This document shows, piece after piece, positions 1 through 9,471 of a stretch of 64,000 nt of DNA (within the stretch, counting starts at the first letter, position 1; each line of letters begins with the position of its first letter). The position numbers and the translations under genes were made by a program. Origin of the DNA: Shewanella corallii (GTDB taxonomy: Bacteria; Pseudomonadota; Gammaproteobacteria; Enterobacterales; Shewanellaceae); contig NZ_JAKIKT010000007.1 of the NCBI RefSeq assembly GCF_023349125.1, forward strand, positions 62,001-126,000. Direction: 5' to 3'. The notes under the pieces are model-generated. The model was not told the DNA's origin and did no database searches. It saw nothing but the letters and a program-made list of their open reading frames with translations.

Positions 1-284
1 CCCTGCGTGAAGTATTCGGCAACGAGATGCCGGTTATTGGTTCAACCAAGTCTATGACAGGTCATGGTCTGGGTGCGGCCGGTGTACACGAAGCTATCTA
101 CTCAACTCTGATGCTGGACAATAACTTTATTGCTCCAAGTATCAACGTTGAAACGCCGGACGAAAAGGCTGAGGGCATGCCGATTGCTACTGAAATGCAG
201 GAAAAAGAGCTGACCACAGTCATGAGCAACAGCTTTGGCTTTGGTGGCACTAACGCCACTCTGGTGCTGCGTAAATATAAGTAA
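1..284 (+). CDS. fabB: beta-ketoacyl-ACP synthase I, C-terminal part (partial)
   Basis: Last 94 residues of a condensing enzyme of cytosolic fatty-acid synthesis; the frame is open at the window edge (first full codon at base 3). KAS I joins acyl-ACP to malonyl-ACP and is needed for unsaturated fatty acids. Visible is TKSMTGHGLGAAG, which carries the conserved Lys and one His of the Cys-His-His catalytic set, and the closing NSFGFGGTNATLVL of the family. The part with the nucleophilic Cys lies outside the window. FabB rather than FabF is inferred from the C-terminal sequence and from pdxB next door, the usual FabB neighbour in gammaproteobacteria. A strong terminator follows. Confidence 0.93.
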   Translation, partial: LREVFGNEMPVIGSTKSMTGHGLGAAGVHEAIYSTLMLDNNFIAPSINVETPDEKAEGMPIATEMQEKELTTVMSNSFGFGGTNATLVLRKYK

Positions 285-300
285 GCCGGTTTAATCGGAT

Positions 301-326
301 AAAAGGGAGCTGAGGCTCCCTTTTTT
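301..326 (+). terminator. rho-independent terminator of fabB
   Basis: A ten-base perfect stem AAAAGGGAGC / GCTCCCTTTT with a TGAG loop, followed by more T residues, 16 bases after the fabB stop codon. Confidence 0.9.
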
Positions 327-418
327 GTGTCCGAAAATCAGTGTTCTTTGCGCCACTTACCTGAACTTTGATGAAATTGGGGTAAGATTCAGGCATTCGA
401 GATGGAACAACGAAAACA

Positions 419-1549
419 ATGAAGATAATTGCCGATGAAAATATGCCCTATGTCGAGCAGGTGTTTGCCGATATTGGGGAGGTGTCTCTGGTCAATGGCC
501 GACAGTTGAGTGCTGAACAGCTTGAAGGGGCTGATGTGCTCCTGGTGCGCTCAGTCACACAGGTCAATGCGCAGCTGCTGGCACACAATGACAGTCTAAA
601 GTTTGTCGGCAGTGCCACCATAGGCACAGATCATATCGATACCCAGCTTCTGGCTCAGAAGGGAATTCCTTTTTCCAATGCGCCTGGTTGTAATGCCATT
701 GCGGTCGGTGAATACGCCTTTATTGCCATGCTGGAGCTGGCCGCTATGACGGGATCCAGTCTTAAACAGCGAACTGTCGGCATAGTTGGGGCCGGTAATA
801 CCGGCAGTCAGGTGGCACGTTGTTTGGAGGCCTATGGCGTCAAAACCCTGCTGTGCGATCCTGTGCTGGCTGCATCCGGTGACAGTCGCGAATTTCACTC
901 TCTGGACCAGCTGATTGCCAGCTGTGATGTTATCAGTTTGCACGTTCCCTTGACCAAAGACGGAATCGAACCCACCTGGTATCTACTGGACGAAGCACGT
1001 CTGTCAGCCCTTAAGCCCGATGCATGGCTGCTGAACTGCTGTCGGGGAGAGGTGATCGATAACCGGGCGCTAATCCGGGTCAAACAACAAAGAGCTGACC
1101 TTAGGCTGGTGCTGGACGTGTGGGAAGGAGAGCCCAACCCCATGCCAGAGCTGGTGCCTTTGGTGGACATCGCCACCCCCCACATTGCCGGTTATAGTCT
1201 GGAGGGGAAAGCCCGCGGTACCACCATGCTTCACAGTGCTTTGAGTCAGGTCCTGAATATTGAACCTGAGAACAAGCTTGATGGTCTGTTGCCTGTTCAT
1301 GTTTTTTCCCGGATCAAGCTTGAAAATCAGCCCGATGAAAGCGCACTGCTGCAACTGTGCAGATTGATTTATGACCTGCGGGATGACGACCGTAAATTCC
1401 GCGCTAACTACGCCTTGGCAGGGGGATTTGACCAGTTGAGAAAAAATCATACACACAGGCGTGAATTCAGCGCTCTGGCGCTGGTCAAGGGCAGTGGCTT
1501 TGAGGTAGATTGGTTGACCAAATTAGGATTTTCAGGAGCCAGTCTGTAG
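419..1549 (+). CDS. pdxB: erythronate-4-phosphate dehydrogenase
   Basis: 376 residues, close to E. coli PdxB (378). Oxidises 4-phospho-D-erythronate in the DXP-dependent pyridoxal phosphate pathway; cytosolic, NAD-using. It opens with MKIIADENMPY, has the D-2-hydroxyacid dehydrogenase Rossmann motif VGIVGAGNTGSQVA (about residues 121-134), the catalytic Arg in LLNCCRGEVID and the His in ATPHIAGYS. The C-terminal domain specific to PdxB is present (about 285-376). The start is the first ATG and its ribosome site is weak. The gene ends two bases before asd starts, so the two are probably co-transcribed. Confidence 0.97.
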   Translation: MKIIADENMPYVEQVFADIGEVSLVNGRQLSAEQLEGADVLLVRSVTQVNAQLLAHNDSLKFVGSATIGTDHIDTQLLAQKGIPFSNAPGCNAIAVGEYAFIAMLELAAMTGSSLKQRTVGIVGAGNTGSQVARCLEAYGVKTLLCDPVLAASGDSREFHSLDQLIASCDVISLHVPLTKDGIEPTWYLLDEARLSALKPDAWLLNCCRGEVIDNRALIRVKQQRADLRLVLDVWEGEPNPMPELVPLVDIATPHIAGYSLEGKARGTTMLHSALSQVLNIEPENKLDGLLPVHVFSRIKLENQPDESALLQLCRLIYDLRDDDRKFRANYALAGGFDQLRKNHTHRREFSALALVKGSGFEVDWLTKLGFSGASL

Positions 1550-1551
1550 TT

Positions 1552-2568
1552 ATGTCGCAGGAATTCAATGTTGTCGTATTAGGTGCCTCAGGAGCCGTCG
1601 GTCAAACCATGATCGAAATCCTTGAAGAGCGCAATTTCCCGGTCGCCAATCTATACCCATTGGCCAGCAGCCGCAGTGCCGGAGATACGGTCAGCTTCCA
1701 TGGTAAACAGATTGAAATCCTGGATGTAGAGACCTTCGATTGGTCAAAGGCGCAGATAGGTTTCTTCTCTGCCGGTGGTGATGTGTCAGCCAAGTGGGCG
1801 CCTATCGCAGCAGAGCATGGTTGTGTGGTGATAGATAACACCTCTCACTTCCGCTATGACTATGATATTCCATTGGTTGTGCCTGAAGTTAACCCTCATG
1901 CAATTGCTGACTTCCGTAACCGTAATATCATTGCCAATCCGAACTGCTCTACCATCCAGATGCTGGTGGCACTGAAACCGATTTATGACGCTTTCGGTAT
2001 CAGCCGCATTAACGTATGCACATACCAGTCAGTATCCGGTACAGGTAAAGCTGCCATTGAAGAGCTGGCCAAGCAGTGCGCCAAGTTGCTACAGGGGCTG
2101 CCAGCCGAGTCTGAAGTCTACTCCAAGCAGATTGCCTTCAACGTATTGCCGCAAATCGACAAGTTTATGGACAATGGCTACACCAAAGAAGAGATGAAAA
2201 TGGTGTGGGAAACCCAGAAAATCTTTGGCGATGACAGTATCGAGGTAAACCCGACAGCGGTACGTGTGCCTGTGTTCTATGGTCACTCTGAAGCGGTTCA
2301 TATTGAGACCCAACAGCAGGTCGATGCCGATCAGGTGAAAGCGGTGCTGGCCAACGCTGAAGGGGTGGAACTGTTTGAGTCTGATGAAGAGTATCCAACC
2401 GCCGTGACTGACGGTGCAGGTACTGATCCTGTGTACGTTGGACGGGTGCGTAAAGATATTTCTCACCCAAATGGTATAAATCTTTGGATTGTTGCCGATA
2501 ACATTCGTAAGGGCGCGGCCCTTAACAGTGTTCAGATCGCCGAGATATTGATCCGGGATTATTACTGA
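1552..2568 (+). CDS. asd: aspartate-semialdehyde dehydrogenase
   Basis: 338 residues. Reduces aspartyl phosphate to aspartate semialdehyde, the branch point to Lys/diaminopimelate, Thr and Met. The N-terminal NADP-binding motif VVLGASGAVGQTM and the active-site NPNCSTIQM (nucleophilic Cys) are present, with a CTYQSVSGTGKAA segment typical of the Usg/Asd-2 branch. A longer reading from an upstream start is possible, but ATG 1552 lies two bases after the pdxB stop, has AGGAG 13 bases upstream and gives the family N-terminus MSQEFNVVVLGASG. Next to pdxB some enterobacterial relatives are non-catalytic Usg; here the Cys is kept, so it is probably an active enzyme. Confidence 0.93.
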   Translation: MSQEFNVVVLGASGAVGQTMIEILEERNFPVANLYPLASSRSAGDTVSFHGKQIEILDVETFDWSKAQIGFFSAGGDVSAKWAPIAAEHGCVVIDNTSHFRYDYDIPLVVPEVNPHAIADFRNRNIIANPNCSTIQMLVALKPIYDAFGISRINVCTYQSVSGTGKAAIEELAKQCAKLLQGLPAESEVYSKQIAFNVLPQIDKFMDNGYTKEEMKMVWETQKIFGDDSIEVNPTAVRVPVFYGHSEAVHIETQQQVDADQVKAVLANAEGVELFESDEEYPTAVTDGAGTDPVYVGRVRKDISHPNGINLWIVADNIRKGAALNSVQIAEILIRDYY

Positions 2569-2596
2569 TATATCGGTAAGTTAGCCCTTAACTGTT

Positions 2597-2624
2597 AAAA
2601 GCCTGCCGCTGTGCAGGCTTTTTT
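2597..2624 (+). terminator. rho-independent terminator of pdxB-asd
   Basis: Perfect stem GCCTGC / GCAGGC extended by A/T pairs, loop CGCTGT, then six T residues; 28 bases after the asd stop. Confidence 0.9.
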
Positions 2625-2772
2625 GTTTTCCATCACCTTTGGTGAAAACCTGATAACACTTGTGAACAGTAGCAGGGAGTAGCATTCTGGTTTATAGTAA
2701 TCTCAATAAATACAATTGCCTAAAGCTATACGTCTGCGTGGCGTTATCCGTGTGCTGAAAAGGAAAGGATTG

Positions 2773-5700
2773 ATGAATTTTCGCACTTCAACTCTTTTGG
2801 GAGCCGCTACAGTCGTTTTTGCGCTGGCATCCCTGCCATCTTCACCTGCTGCAGCGGTGGGGTCGTTGAAACTTACCGGACCTGAGGGAGAAACCCGGGT
2901 CGAAGTCGCCCAGTATGGGCCGACAACCACATCTGATACCTTCTGGAGCATTGCCCAGAAGACCCGTCCCGATAACAGTGTCACTGTTTATCAAATGATG
3001 GCGGCTATCTTTGAAGCCAACCCTCACGCCTTTGCCTCTGATAATTACAATAGCCTTGAAAAAGGCATGATTCTGGCTATCCCTTCCAAAGAGGTTATCA
3101 AAGCGATTCCCTCGTCTTTGGCGAAATCCAGGGCTGAACAGGATGATAAAAGCTGGCAAGCCATGTTACGTCAGGAAGCCGCCAAGCCAACACCTCAGCA
3201 AGTGGTAGAAGCGGAAAATGCGGTCGACTTGAAGGAAGCCAGGCAGGAACTTGATCAGATCAATGAATCTCTGACTCAGGCACAATCCAAAAACCTCAAC
3301 CTGACAGATGAGTTGGGACGGGCATTGGATCAACTGGTGGTTGTCAAGAATGATAATGACAACCTCAAGGCCAAAATACAGGACCTGAGCGACAGAGTTG
3401 CGACGCTGGAGCAGGAGTTGATCACCTCCAGAGAGCAAAATCAAGGACTGAGGCAAAAAGTTGAACAGCTTGAGTGGGAAGCCAGTCAGGCAGCGCTTCC
3501 CAAAGAGGAGCAAGCCTTCATTACCTCTCCTTTGGGTCTGGGACTCATCAGCGTGGGCGTAACCTTACTGCTGTTGATCGGCCTTTGGATTGTACTTAAA
3601 CGCAAGTCCAGTCAAGCCGCTCAGGCTGGTGCTACAACGGCCGCAGTGGCGGCTGGAGCGGTCGCTGCAACGGCCGCAGCTGATGGCCTTAAAGACGATG
3701 TTGACGACTTGGCTGTGCATCTGGATGAGCCAGACGACTCCATTGATAGTCTGCTGGATGCCGGTAATGTAGACCTTGAGCCAGAAACCGATCTCAGTGG
3801 CGACGGTGAACCTGATATGTATGTCGCCGAAGAGGATGAGCCGGAGCCTGCCCCTGAACCTGATGAGAGTCAATCTCTGGATGACCTGTGGGCAGAAGCC
3901 ATGGGTGAGCAGGAAGAAGGTGAAGCCCAGCGTGATGATGACGATGTCGATATCGATAATATCGAATCAGCTTCAGAACCTGAGGGTGAGCTTGAGCCCG
4001 ACGATGATTTGGCCCCCGCCTCTGATGATGTGGCGGCAGAGGGGGATGATGTTGACTCCCTGATTGCAGATCTGGAATCCGATCTTGAGCCTGATATTGC
4101 CCCGTCAGATGATTTGATGGCGGTAGAGAGTGCCGGGGAGCCGTCCGAGTCCGAGATGACAGACTTGCCGACGCAAGAGGGCACTGATGAGGATGATGTT
4201 GATGCCCTGTTGGCTGGTTTGGATGTTGACCTCCCGCCAGAGCAAGAAGCCGCTTCTGAAATCGAACCGGCTGCAGAAGACAGTGCTCAGGATGCCCTGG
4301 ACGCAGAGCTGGATGCGGCCATGGCGGATATGCCTGATGTTGACCTGCCGGAAGAGGAAGCCGACGTAGATGCGCTGCTTGCCGGTCTGGATGCAGAGCC
4401 TCAGCCGGAATCTCAGCCGGAGCCACAAGCTGAAGACCAAACAGAATTCGAAGCCGAAGCTGAACCTGCCGCCGAGACAGATGAGACTCATGATGCTCTT
4501 GACGCGGAGCTGGATGCAGCCATGGCAGAGATGCCTGATGTGGATCTGCCGGAAGAGGAAGCCGACGTGGATGCGCTGCTTGCCGGTCTGGATGCAGAGC
4601 CTCGGCCGGAACCTCAGCCAGAGCCACAAGCTGAAGACCAAACAGAATTCGAAGCCGAAGCTGAACCTGCCGCCGAGGCAGATGAAACCCAGGATGCCCT
4701 GGACGCCGAGCTGGATGCGGCCATGGCCGATATGCCGGATGTGGACCTGCCTGAAGAGGAAGCCGATGTAGATGCGCTGTTGGCTGGTCTGGAGGCAGAG
4801 CCTCAGGCAGAACCGGAGATGGAGCCTGAATCAGGCCAGGAGCCTGTGAGTGATGCTGCCCAGCACGAGCTGCATTCTGAGCTGGATGATGCCCTGGCTG
4901 ATATCGAAGGTCTGGACGCTGGTGATGCAGACCCCGAAGCACTGCTTGCGGGTTTACAGTCTGATGCTGATGTTGAGGCCGTAGATATTGATGCTGAAGT
5001 TGATGAAACTGAAGTTAATCAAGCTGAAGGTACAGATGCGCTGCATTCGGAGCTGGATGATGCCCTGGCTGATATCGAAGGTCTGGATACTGATGATGCC
5101 GACCCTGAAGCCCTGCTTGCGGGTTTACAGTCTGATACTGATGCTGAAGTTAATCAAGCTGAAGGTATAGATGAGCTGCACTCGGAGCTGGATGACGCTC
5201 TGGCAGATATAGAAGGTCTGGATGCTGAAGAAGCCGACCCGGAAGCCCTGCTTGCAGGTTTACAGTCTGATGAAGATGTTGAGGTATCAACCCCTGAAGC
5301 AGCGCCTGTAGCAATTGATGAGTCGAATTCCAAACTTGATGAAGAACTCGATTCTGCTCTGGCTGATATTGGCGGGCTGAATACTGAAGATGCCGACCCG
5401 GAAGCTTTATTGGCAGGTCTGCAGTCCGACTCTGAAGATGAGGTTGAACCTCAAGAGGCGGTAGCTGAGGATGCTGGCAGCAACCTGGACATGGACACCC
5501 CTGAAACCGATATTCAGCAAGCAGACTCTCAGGAAACAGACCTTCAGGAAGCAGAGGCCCAAGCCGAAGAGACTCAATCCGAAGAGACTCAATCCGAAGA
5601 GACTCAATCCGAAGAGACTGTGGACACGCCAGAAGCTGCACCTGAAGTAATTGATGAACAGGACTCCGAACTTCATCAAGAACTCGATTCTGCTCTGGCT

Positions 5701-7239
5701 GATATTGACGGGCTGAACACTGAAGATGCTGACCCGGAAGCTTTATTGGCTGGTCTGCAGTCCGATTCTGAAGATGAGGTTGAAGAGCACGCTCAAGCTC
5801 AGGTAGTTGAAGATGCGGGCATTGATCTGGATAGTCTGGAAGCTGATATTCAGCAAGCAGACATTCAGGAAACAGACCTTCAGGAAGCAGAGACTGAAGC
5901 CGAAGAGACTGTGGACACGCCAGATGCAGCGGTTGAAACAATTGAAGAGCAGGACTCCGAGCTTGATGAAGAGCTCGATTCTGCTCTGGCTGATATTGAC
6001 GGGCTGAATACTGAAGATGCCGATCCGGAAGCCTTGCTGGCTGGTTTGCAGTCTGGAGCAGACGCTGAAACCTTTGTTCCGGATACAGAAGAAGCTGACC
6101 TGGATAGCCTGGAAGCTGACATTCAGGAATCAGAAGGTCGAGAATCTGAAGATCTGGAATTGGCCACTGCCGAAGAGGTCAGTGAGTCTGAGTCGGTAGC
6201 AGAGGCAGATGATCCCCTTGCCGAGTTGGCCTCTTTGGAGAGTCGCGACAGTACGGCTGATTTTGGTGCAGAAGAGTTCGGCTCTGAACTGGGTGACGGG
6301 CTGGACGATGACTTCCTGACAGATCTGGACTCATCTGAGGGAACCACTTTCTCAGCAGATGATCTGGATTCTCTTGATGAGAATGGTCAGCCAATACAAA
6401 GAGGGGTTAATCCATCAGTTGTTCCTGATATGAATCAGGGTGAACTGACCAATATGACGGCGTTGGAGCGCAGCGAAAAGGCGATGGATGAAGCCATGAG
6501 CCGCAGTGAACTGCGCGCCAAACACAGGGAAGAAGCATTGGCCCGTGCGCGTCAGGCAGAAGCTGAAGAAGCGGATGTTTCACCTGATGAACTGGCAGAG
6601 ATGGCGTCTATGGCACCCAGCCAGGCCGCGGCTTCTCAAGCATCGCCCGATCCTTTTGGTGCGGATCTGTCGCTGGACGCGCATGATACAGACATGTCTT
6701 TGTCTGATGAGGAGCTGCTGGCGGCATTTGCCGAAAACGAGGAGTTCTCCGGTGAGTCGGCTGACTCGATCGGGGATGTTGCTGACATTGAGGTGGATGA
6801 GCAGGCGCTCGAAAGCACCAACAATATGACGGTGGAGCAGGCGCTGGCGGCACTGGATGCCAAAGAGCAGGAGCAGGCGACACAACAAAGACCCAGAACG
6901 GCCCATTTTGATGAGGCGGACCTGGCCAACTTCCAAAAGGAAAATGGGTTTATCGATATAGACCGTCTGCTTAATGAAGCCGATGAAAGTGATGAAGTCG
7001 ATAACTACCAGGGCCCGGCGGAAGTTGCCATGGAGGATTACCGCAAGGTGGTCGGTGATAACACTATGGTTGATGTGGATGACGAAGAAAACTCGGTTAA
7101 CGCCAAGTTGGATCTGGCCCGGGCATATATCGAAATTGATGATAACGACAGTGCCAGAGCACTGCTGCAGGAGGTCACCCTGGATGGTAATGACAGGCAG
7201 CAGGATGAAGCAAAACGTTTGTTGGAAAAGATAGGCTGA
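2773..7239 (+). CDS. fimV: FimV family polar landmark / pilus assembly protein
   Basis: 1488 residues from ATG 2773 (AAGGA just upstream; an in-frame TTG 57 bases earlier lacks a ribosome site and would spoil the signal peptide). FimV proteins are inner-membrane cell-pole organisers linked to type IV pili and type II secretion. Order seen: signal peptide 1-27; FimV N-domain with LysM-like module about 54-106; coiled coil about 142-237; membrane helix about 253-276; a very acidic Ala/Glu/Asp-rich cytoplasmic part; C-terminal TPR-like FimV domain (last about 45 residues, AKLDLARAYIEIDDNDSAR). The acidic part holds two repeat families, annotated separately. Sits alone between terminators, upstream of truA as in many gammaproteobacteria. 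Codon use matches the neighbours. Confidence 0.95.
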   Translation: MNFRTSTLLGAATVVFALASLPSSPAAAVGSLKLTGPEGETRVEVAQYGPTTTSDTFWSIAQKTRPDNSVTVYQMMAAIFEANPHAFASDNYNSLEKGMILAIPSKEVIKAIPSSLAKSRAEQDDKSWQAMLRQEAAKPTPQQVVEAENAVDLKEARQELDQINESLTQAQSKNLNLTDELGRALDQLVVVKNDNDNLKAKIQDLSDRVATLEQELITSREQNQGLRQKVEQLEWEASQAALPKEEQAFITSPLGLGLISVGVTLLLLIGLWIVLKRKSSQAAQAGATTAAVAAGAVAATAAADGLKDDVDDLAVHLDEPDDSIDSLLDAGNVDLEPETDLSGDGEPDMYVAEEDEPEPAPEPDESQSLDDLWAEAMGEQEEGEAQRDDDDVDIDNIESASEPEGELEPDDDLAPASDDVAAEGDDVDSLIADLESDLEPDIAPSDDLMAVESAGEPSESEMTDLPTQEGTDEDDVDALLAGLDVDLPPEQEAASEIEPAAEDSAQDALDAELDAAMADMPDVDLPEEEADVDALLAGLDAEPQPESQPEPQAEDQTEFEAEAEPAAETDETHDALDAELDAAMAEMPDVDLPEEEADVDALLAGLDAEPRPEPQPEPQAEDQTEFEAEAEPAAEADETQDALDAELDAAMADMPDVDLPEEEADVDALLAGLEAEPQAEPEMEPESGQEPVSDAAQHELHSELDDALADIEGLDAGDADPEALLAGLQSDADVEAVDIDAEVDETEVNQAEGTDALHSELDDALADIEGLDTDDADPEALLAGLQSDTDAEVNQAEGIDELHSELDDALADIEGLDAEEADPEALLAGLQSDEDVEVSTPEAAPVAIDESNSKLDEELDSALADIGGLNTEDADPEALLAGLQSDSEDEVEPQEAVAEDAGSNLDMDTPETDIQQADSQETDLQEAEAQAEETQSEETQSEETQSEETVDTPEAAPEVIDEQDSELHQELDSALADIDGLNTEDADPEALLAGLQSDSEDEVEEHAQAQVVEDAGIDLDSLEADIQQADIQETDLQEAETEAEETVDTPDAAVETIEEQDSELDEELDSALADIDGLNTEDADPEALLAGLQSGADAETFVPDTEEADLDSLEADIQESEGRESEDLELATAEEVSESESVAEADDPLAELASLESRDSTADFGAEEFGSELGDGLDDDFLTDLDSSEGTTFSADDLDSLDENGQPIQRGVNPSVVPDMNQGELTNMTALERSEKAMDEAMSRSELRAKHREEALARARQAEAEEADVSPDELAEMASMAPSQAAASQASPDPFGADLSLDAHDTDMSLSDEELLAAFAENEEFSGESADSIGDVADIEVDEQALESTNNMTVEQALAALDAKEQEQATQQRPRTAHFDEADLANFQKENGFIDIDRLLNEADESDEVDNYQGPAEVAMEDYRKVVGDNTMVDVDDEENSVNAKLDLARAYIEIDDNDSARALLQEVTLDGNDRQQDEAKRLLEKIG
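4291..6060 (+). repeat. fimV: tandem coding repeats in the acidic region of FimV
   Basis: Two degenerate repeat families inside fimV. Type A (three copies beginning near 4291, 4492 and 4693) has the core DALDAELDAAMADMPDVDL followed by ADVDALLAGLDAEP. Type B (six copies near 4867, 5038, 5173, 5329, 5668 and 5956) has the core ELDDALADIEGL followed by DADPEALLAGLQSD. A four-fold EETQS run lies near 5566-5617. Both types share an ALLAGL ending, so they may come from one ancestral unit. Copies are similar enough at DNA level to allow slippage or recombination. Confidence 0.9.
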
Positions 7240-7249
7240 TAGCCAGTGC

Positions 7250-7278
7250 AAAAGCGGCGCTCCATGCGCCGCTTTTTT
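7250..7278 (+). terminator. rho-independent terminator of fimV
   Basis: Stem AAAAGCGGCGC / GCGCCGCTTTT with TCCAT loop and a T tail, 11 bases after the fimV stop. Confidence 0.92.
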
Positions 7279-7390
7279 GTGCCTTGGGTTCGCTGTTTTC
7301 CGCTTCCAATATGATAGACTTTGCGGCATTTTTTGAAGACTGTATATGGGACGGAGGCGCAGTGTTGCCCGTCCCACTCCCGGAGAGATT

Positions 7391-8176
7391 ATGCGTATTG
7401 CCCTTGGGGTTGAGTACGATGGCAGTGGCTTTTATGGTTGGCAGCGTCAGCAGGAAGTCGATTCTGTGCAGGCACAACTGGAAAAAGCGCTGTCGATAGT
7501 AGCCAATGAGCCGATTGAACTTCAATGTGCCGGTCGTACCGATGCAGGCGTGCATGCCACAGGTCAGGTGGTGCACTTTGATACCAATGCGATCCGTAAA
7601 GAGGGCGCCTGGACCATGGGGGTCAACGCCAATCTGCCGGACGGCATTGCTGTACGTTGGGCTAAGCAGGTCGATGATGAGTTTCATGCTCGCTTCTCTG
7701 CCACAGCCCGTCGTTATCGTTACATCATCTACAATCATAACTTCCGTCCGGGGATTCACCGTCACGGTGTCAGCCATTACCACGGCATTATCGATGAAAA
7801 ACGCATGAATATGGCGGCCCAGGCACTGATTGGCGAGCAGGACTTTACCAGTTTCCGGGCGATTCAGTGTCAGTCAAAAACGCCGTTTCGTAATGTCCAC
7901 AAGGTCACTGTAACCCGCCAGGGTATGTATATCATTGTCGATATTCAGGCCAATGCCTTCCTGCATCATATGGTGCGTAATATTGTCGGCTCCCTGCTGG
8001 AGATCGGCCTGGGTAACCAGCCGCTGGACTGGATGCGCACGCTGCTGGACATGAAAGACAGAAGCAAGGCTGCGGCCACTGCCAAGCCACATGGTTTGTA
8101 TCTGGTGGATGTTACTTACCCGCAGGAATTTGAATTGCCAAAGCTGGCGATGGGTCCACTGTTTTTACCCGACTAG
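7391..8176 (+). CDS. truA: tRNA pseudouridine(38-40) synthase
   Basis: 261 residues. Converts uridines 38-40 of tRNA anticodon stems to pseudouridine; cytosolic. The catalytic Asp is in CAGRTDAGVHATGQV, and MRIALGVEYDGSGFYGWQRQ is the family N-terminus. A longer open frame exists upstream (from 7346), but ATG 7391 has GGAGA at the right spacing and matches the family start. folC begins 9 bases after the stop, so truA-folC-dedD form an operon. accD, which commonly stands between truA and folC, is absent here. Confidence 0.96.
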   Translation: MRIALGVEYDGSGFYGWQRQQEVDSVQAQLEKALSIVANEPIELQCAGRTDAGVHATGQVVHFDTNAIRKEGAWTMGVNANLPDGIAVRWAKQVDDEFHARFSATARRYRYIIYNHNFRPGIHRHGVSHYHGIIDEKRMNMAAQALIGEQDFTSFRAIQCQSKTPFRNVHKVTVTRQGMYIIVDIQANAFLHHMVRNIVGSLLEIGLGNQPLDWMRTLLDMKDRSKAAATAKPHGLYLVDVTYPQEFELPKLAMGPLFLPD

Positions 8177-8185
8177 GATATCAGG

Positions 8186-9469
8186 ATGATTCAAGTACCA
8201 ACACAGTCAGACAGTTTGAATACCTGGCTGGAGTATCTGCTTGCCAGGCATTCCAGTGAGCTGGCGTCGATGGATTTGGGGCTGGAGCGGGTAGGTCAGG
8301 TTGCCGCGTCTATGGGATTACTGGATCTGGCACCGACCAAAGTGATCACCGTTGGCGGTACCAATGGCAAGGGCACCAGTTGCGCCATGCTGGAAAGCAT
8401 ACTGCGCGATGCGGGTATGTCAGTGGGTGTATACAGTTCCCCCCATCTGGTTCACTTCAATGAAAGGGTACGGATTAACGGCATTGATGCGCCGGATGCC
8501 GACATTATCGGTGCATTTGCGGCGATTGAACAGGCAAGGGGCGACATCTCCCTGAGCTACTTCGAATTTGCAACCCTGACCGGCCTGTACCTGTTCAAGC
8601 AGGCCAAACTGGATGTGGCAATTCTGGAAGTAGGCCTGGGTGGACGTCTCGACGCCACCAATATTATCGATGCCGATGTGGCCGTGGTGACGGCGGTGGA
8701 TCTGGACCATCAGGAGTTTTTGGGGAATACCCGGGAGTCTGTTGGGTTTGAGAAGGCCGGGATCTTCAAGTCTGGCAAACAGGCTATTACCGGTGAGCCT
8801 GACTTACCGGTAACGGTGATGCAAGTTGCTGAGAAAGTCGGCGCGCCGCTGCACAGAGTCGGCAAAGAGTTCAATTACAAGACTGTAGTGTCTGAAGGTG
8901 AACAGCTGGAACGCTGGCAGTTCGAAGGGCAGAGCTGGCAGCTCGATAATCTGCCAATGCCCAATCTGCCATTGCCCAATGCTGCCACTGTGCTTGCGAC
9001 GCTTGAGATGCTTCTGCCTGAATTGCCCCAAAGCTCCATTGAACGTGGTTTGATTAATGCCAGATTGACAGGCCGGTTCGAGAAAATATCAGACAAGCCA
9101 CTGACCATTCTGGATGTTGCCCATAACCCCCATGCTGCCCGCTATCTGGCGTCGCGGCTTGAGCAGTATCAGGGAATACGCGTTCTGGCTCTGTGCGGCA
9201 TGCTTAAAGATAAGGATATCGCCGGTGTGCTGGAGGTGATGTCGCCTGTGGTGGATGAGTGGTTCCTGACTGAGCTGGATACGGAGCGCAGTGCTGAGCT
9301 GAGTACGCTTACCCAATGTTTGCCCAAAGAGGCACAGTATCAGGCGTTCACTCAGGCAGACGCTGCGTGGCAGGCGTTAACCTCAGGGGTATCTGAGGAT
9401 GATGTGGTAATTGTGTTTGGCTCCTTTTACACTGTATCTGCAGTTAAATCATTCATTGATGGGGAATAA
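8186..9469 (+). CDS. folC: dihydrofolate synthase / folylpolyglutamate synthase
   Basis: 427 residues, usual length. Joins glutamate to dihydropteroate and adds further glutamates to folates; ATP-dependent, cytosolic. Seen: ATP-binding loop VGGTNGKGTSC (about 57-67), the Mur-ligase-type VGLGGRLDATNI, and the C-terminal ILDVAHNPHAARYLA. ATG 8186 follows TCAGG closely behind the truA stop, suggesting translational coupling. The TTG start of the next gene lies two bases beyond the folC stop. Confidence 0.96.
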   Translation: MIQVPTQSDSLNTWLEYLLARHSSELASMDLGLERVGQVAASMGLLDLAPTKVITVGGTNGKGTSCAMLESILRDAGMSVGVYSSPHLVHFNERVRINGIDAPDADIIGAFAAIEQARGDISLSYFEFATLTGLYLFKQAKLDVAILEVGLGGRLDATNIIDADVAVVTAVDLDHQEFLGNTRESVGFEKAGIFKSGKQAITGEPDLPVTVMQVAEKVGAPLHRVGKEFNYKTVVSEGEQLERWQFEGQSWQLDNLPMPNLPLPNAATVLATLEMLLPELPQSSIERGLINARLTGRFEKISDKPLTILDVAHNPHAARYLASRLEQYQGIRVLALCGMLKDKDIAGVLEVMSPVVDEWFLTELDTERSAELSTLTQCLPKEAQYQAFTQADAAWQALTSGVSEDDVVIVFGSFYTVSAVKSFIDGE

Positions 9470-9471
9470 GT

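Noticed and set aside
3794..4942. 382-codon open frame on the minus strand opposite fimV
   Set aside because: It arises from the repetitive acidic coding of FimV (Pro/His/Gln-rich translation, no ribosome site); the real gene is on the plus strand.
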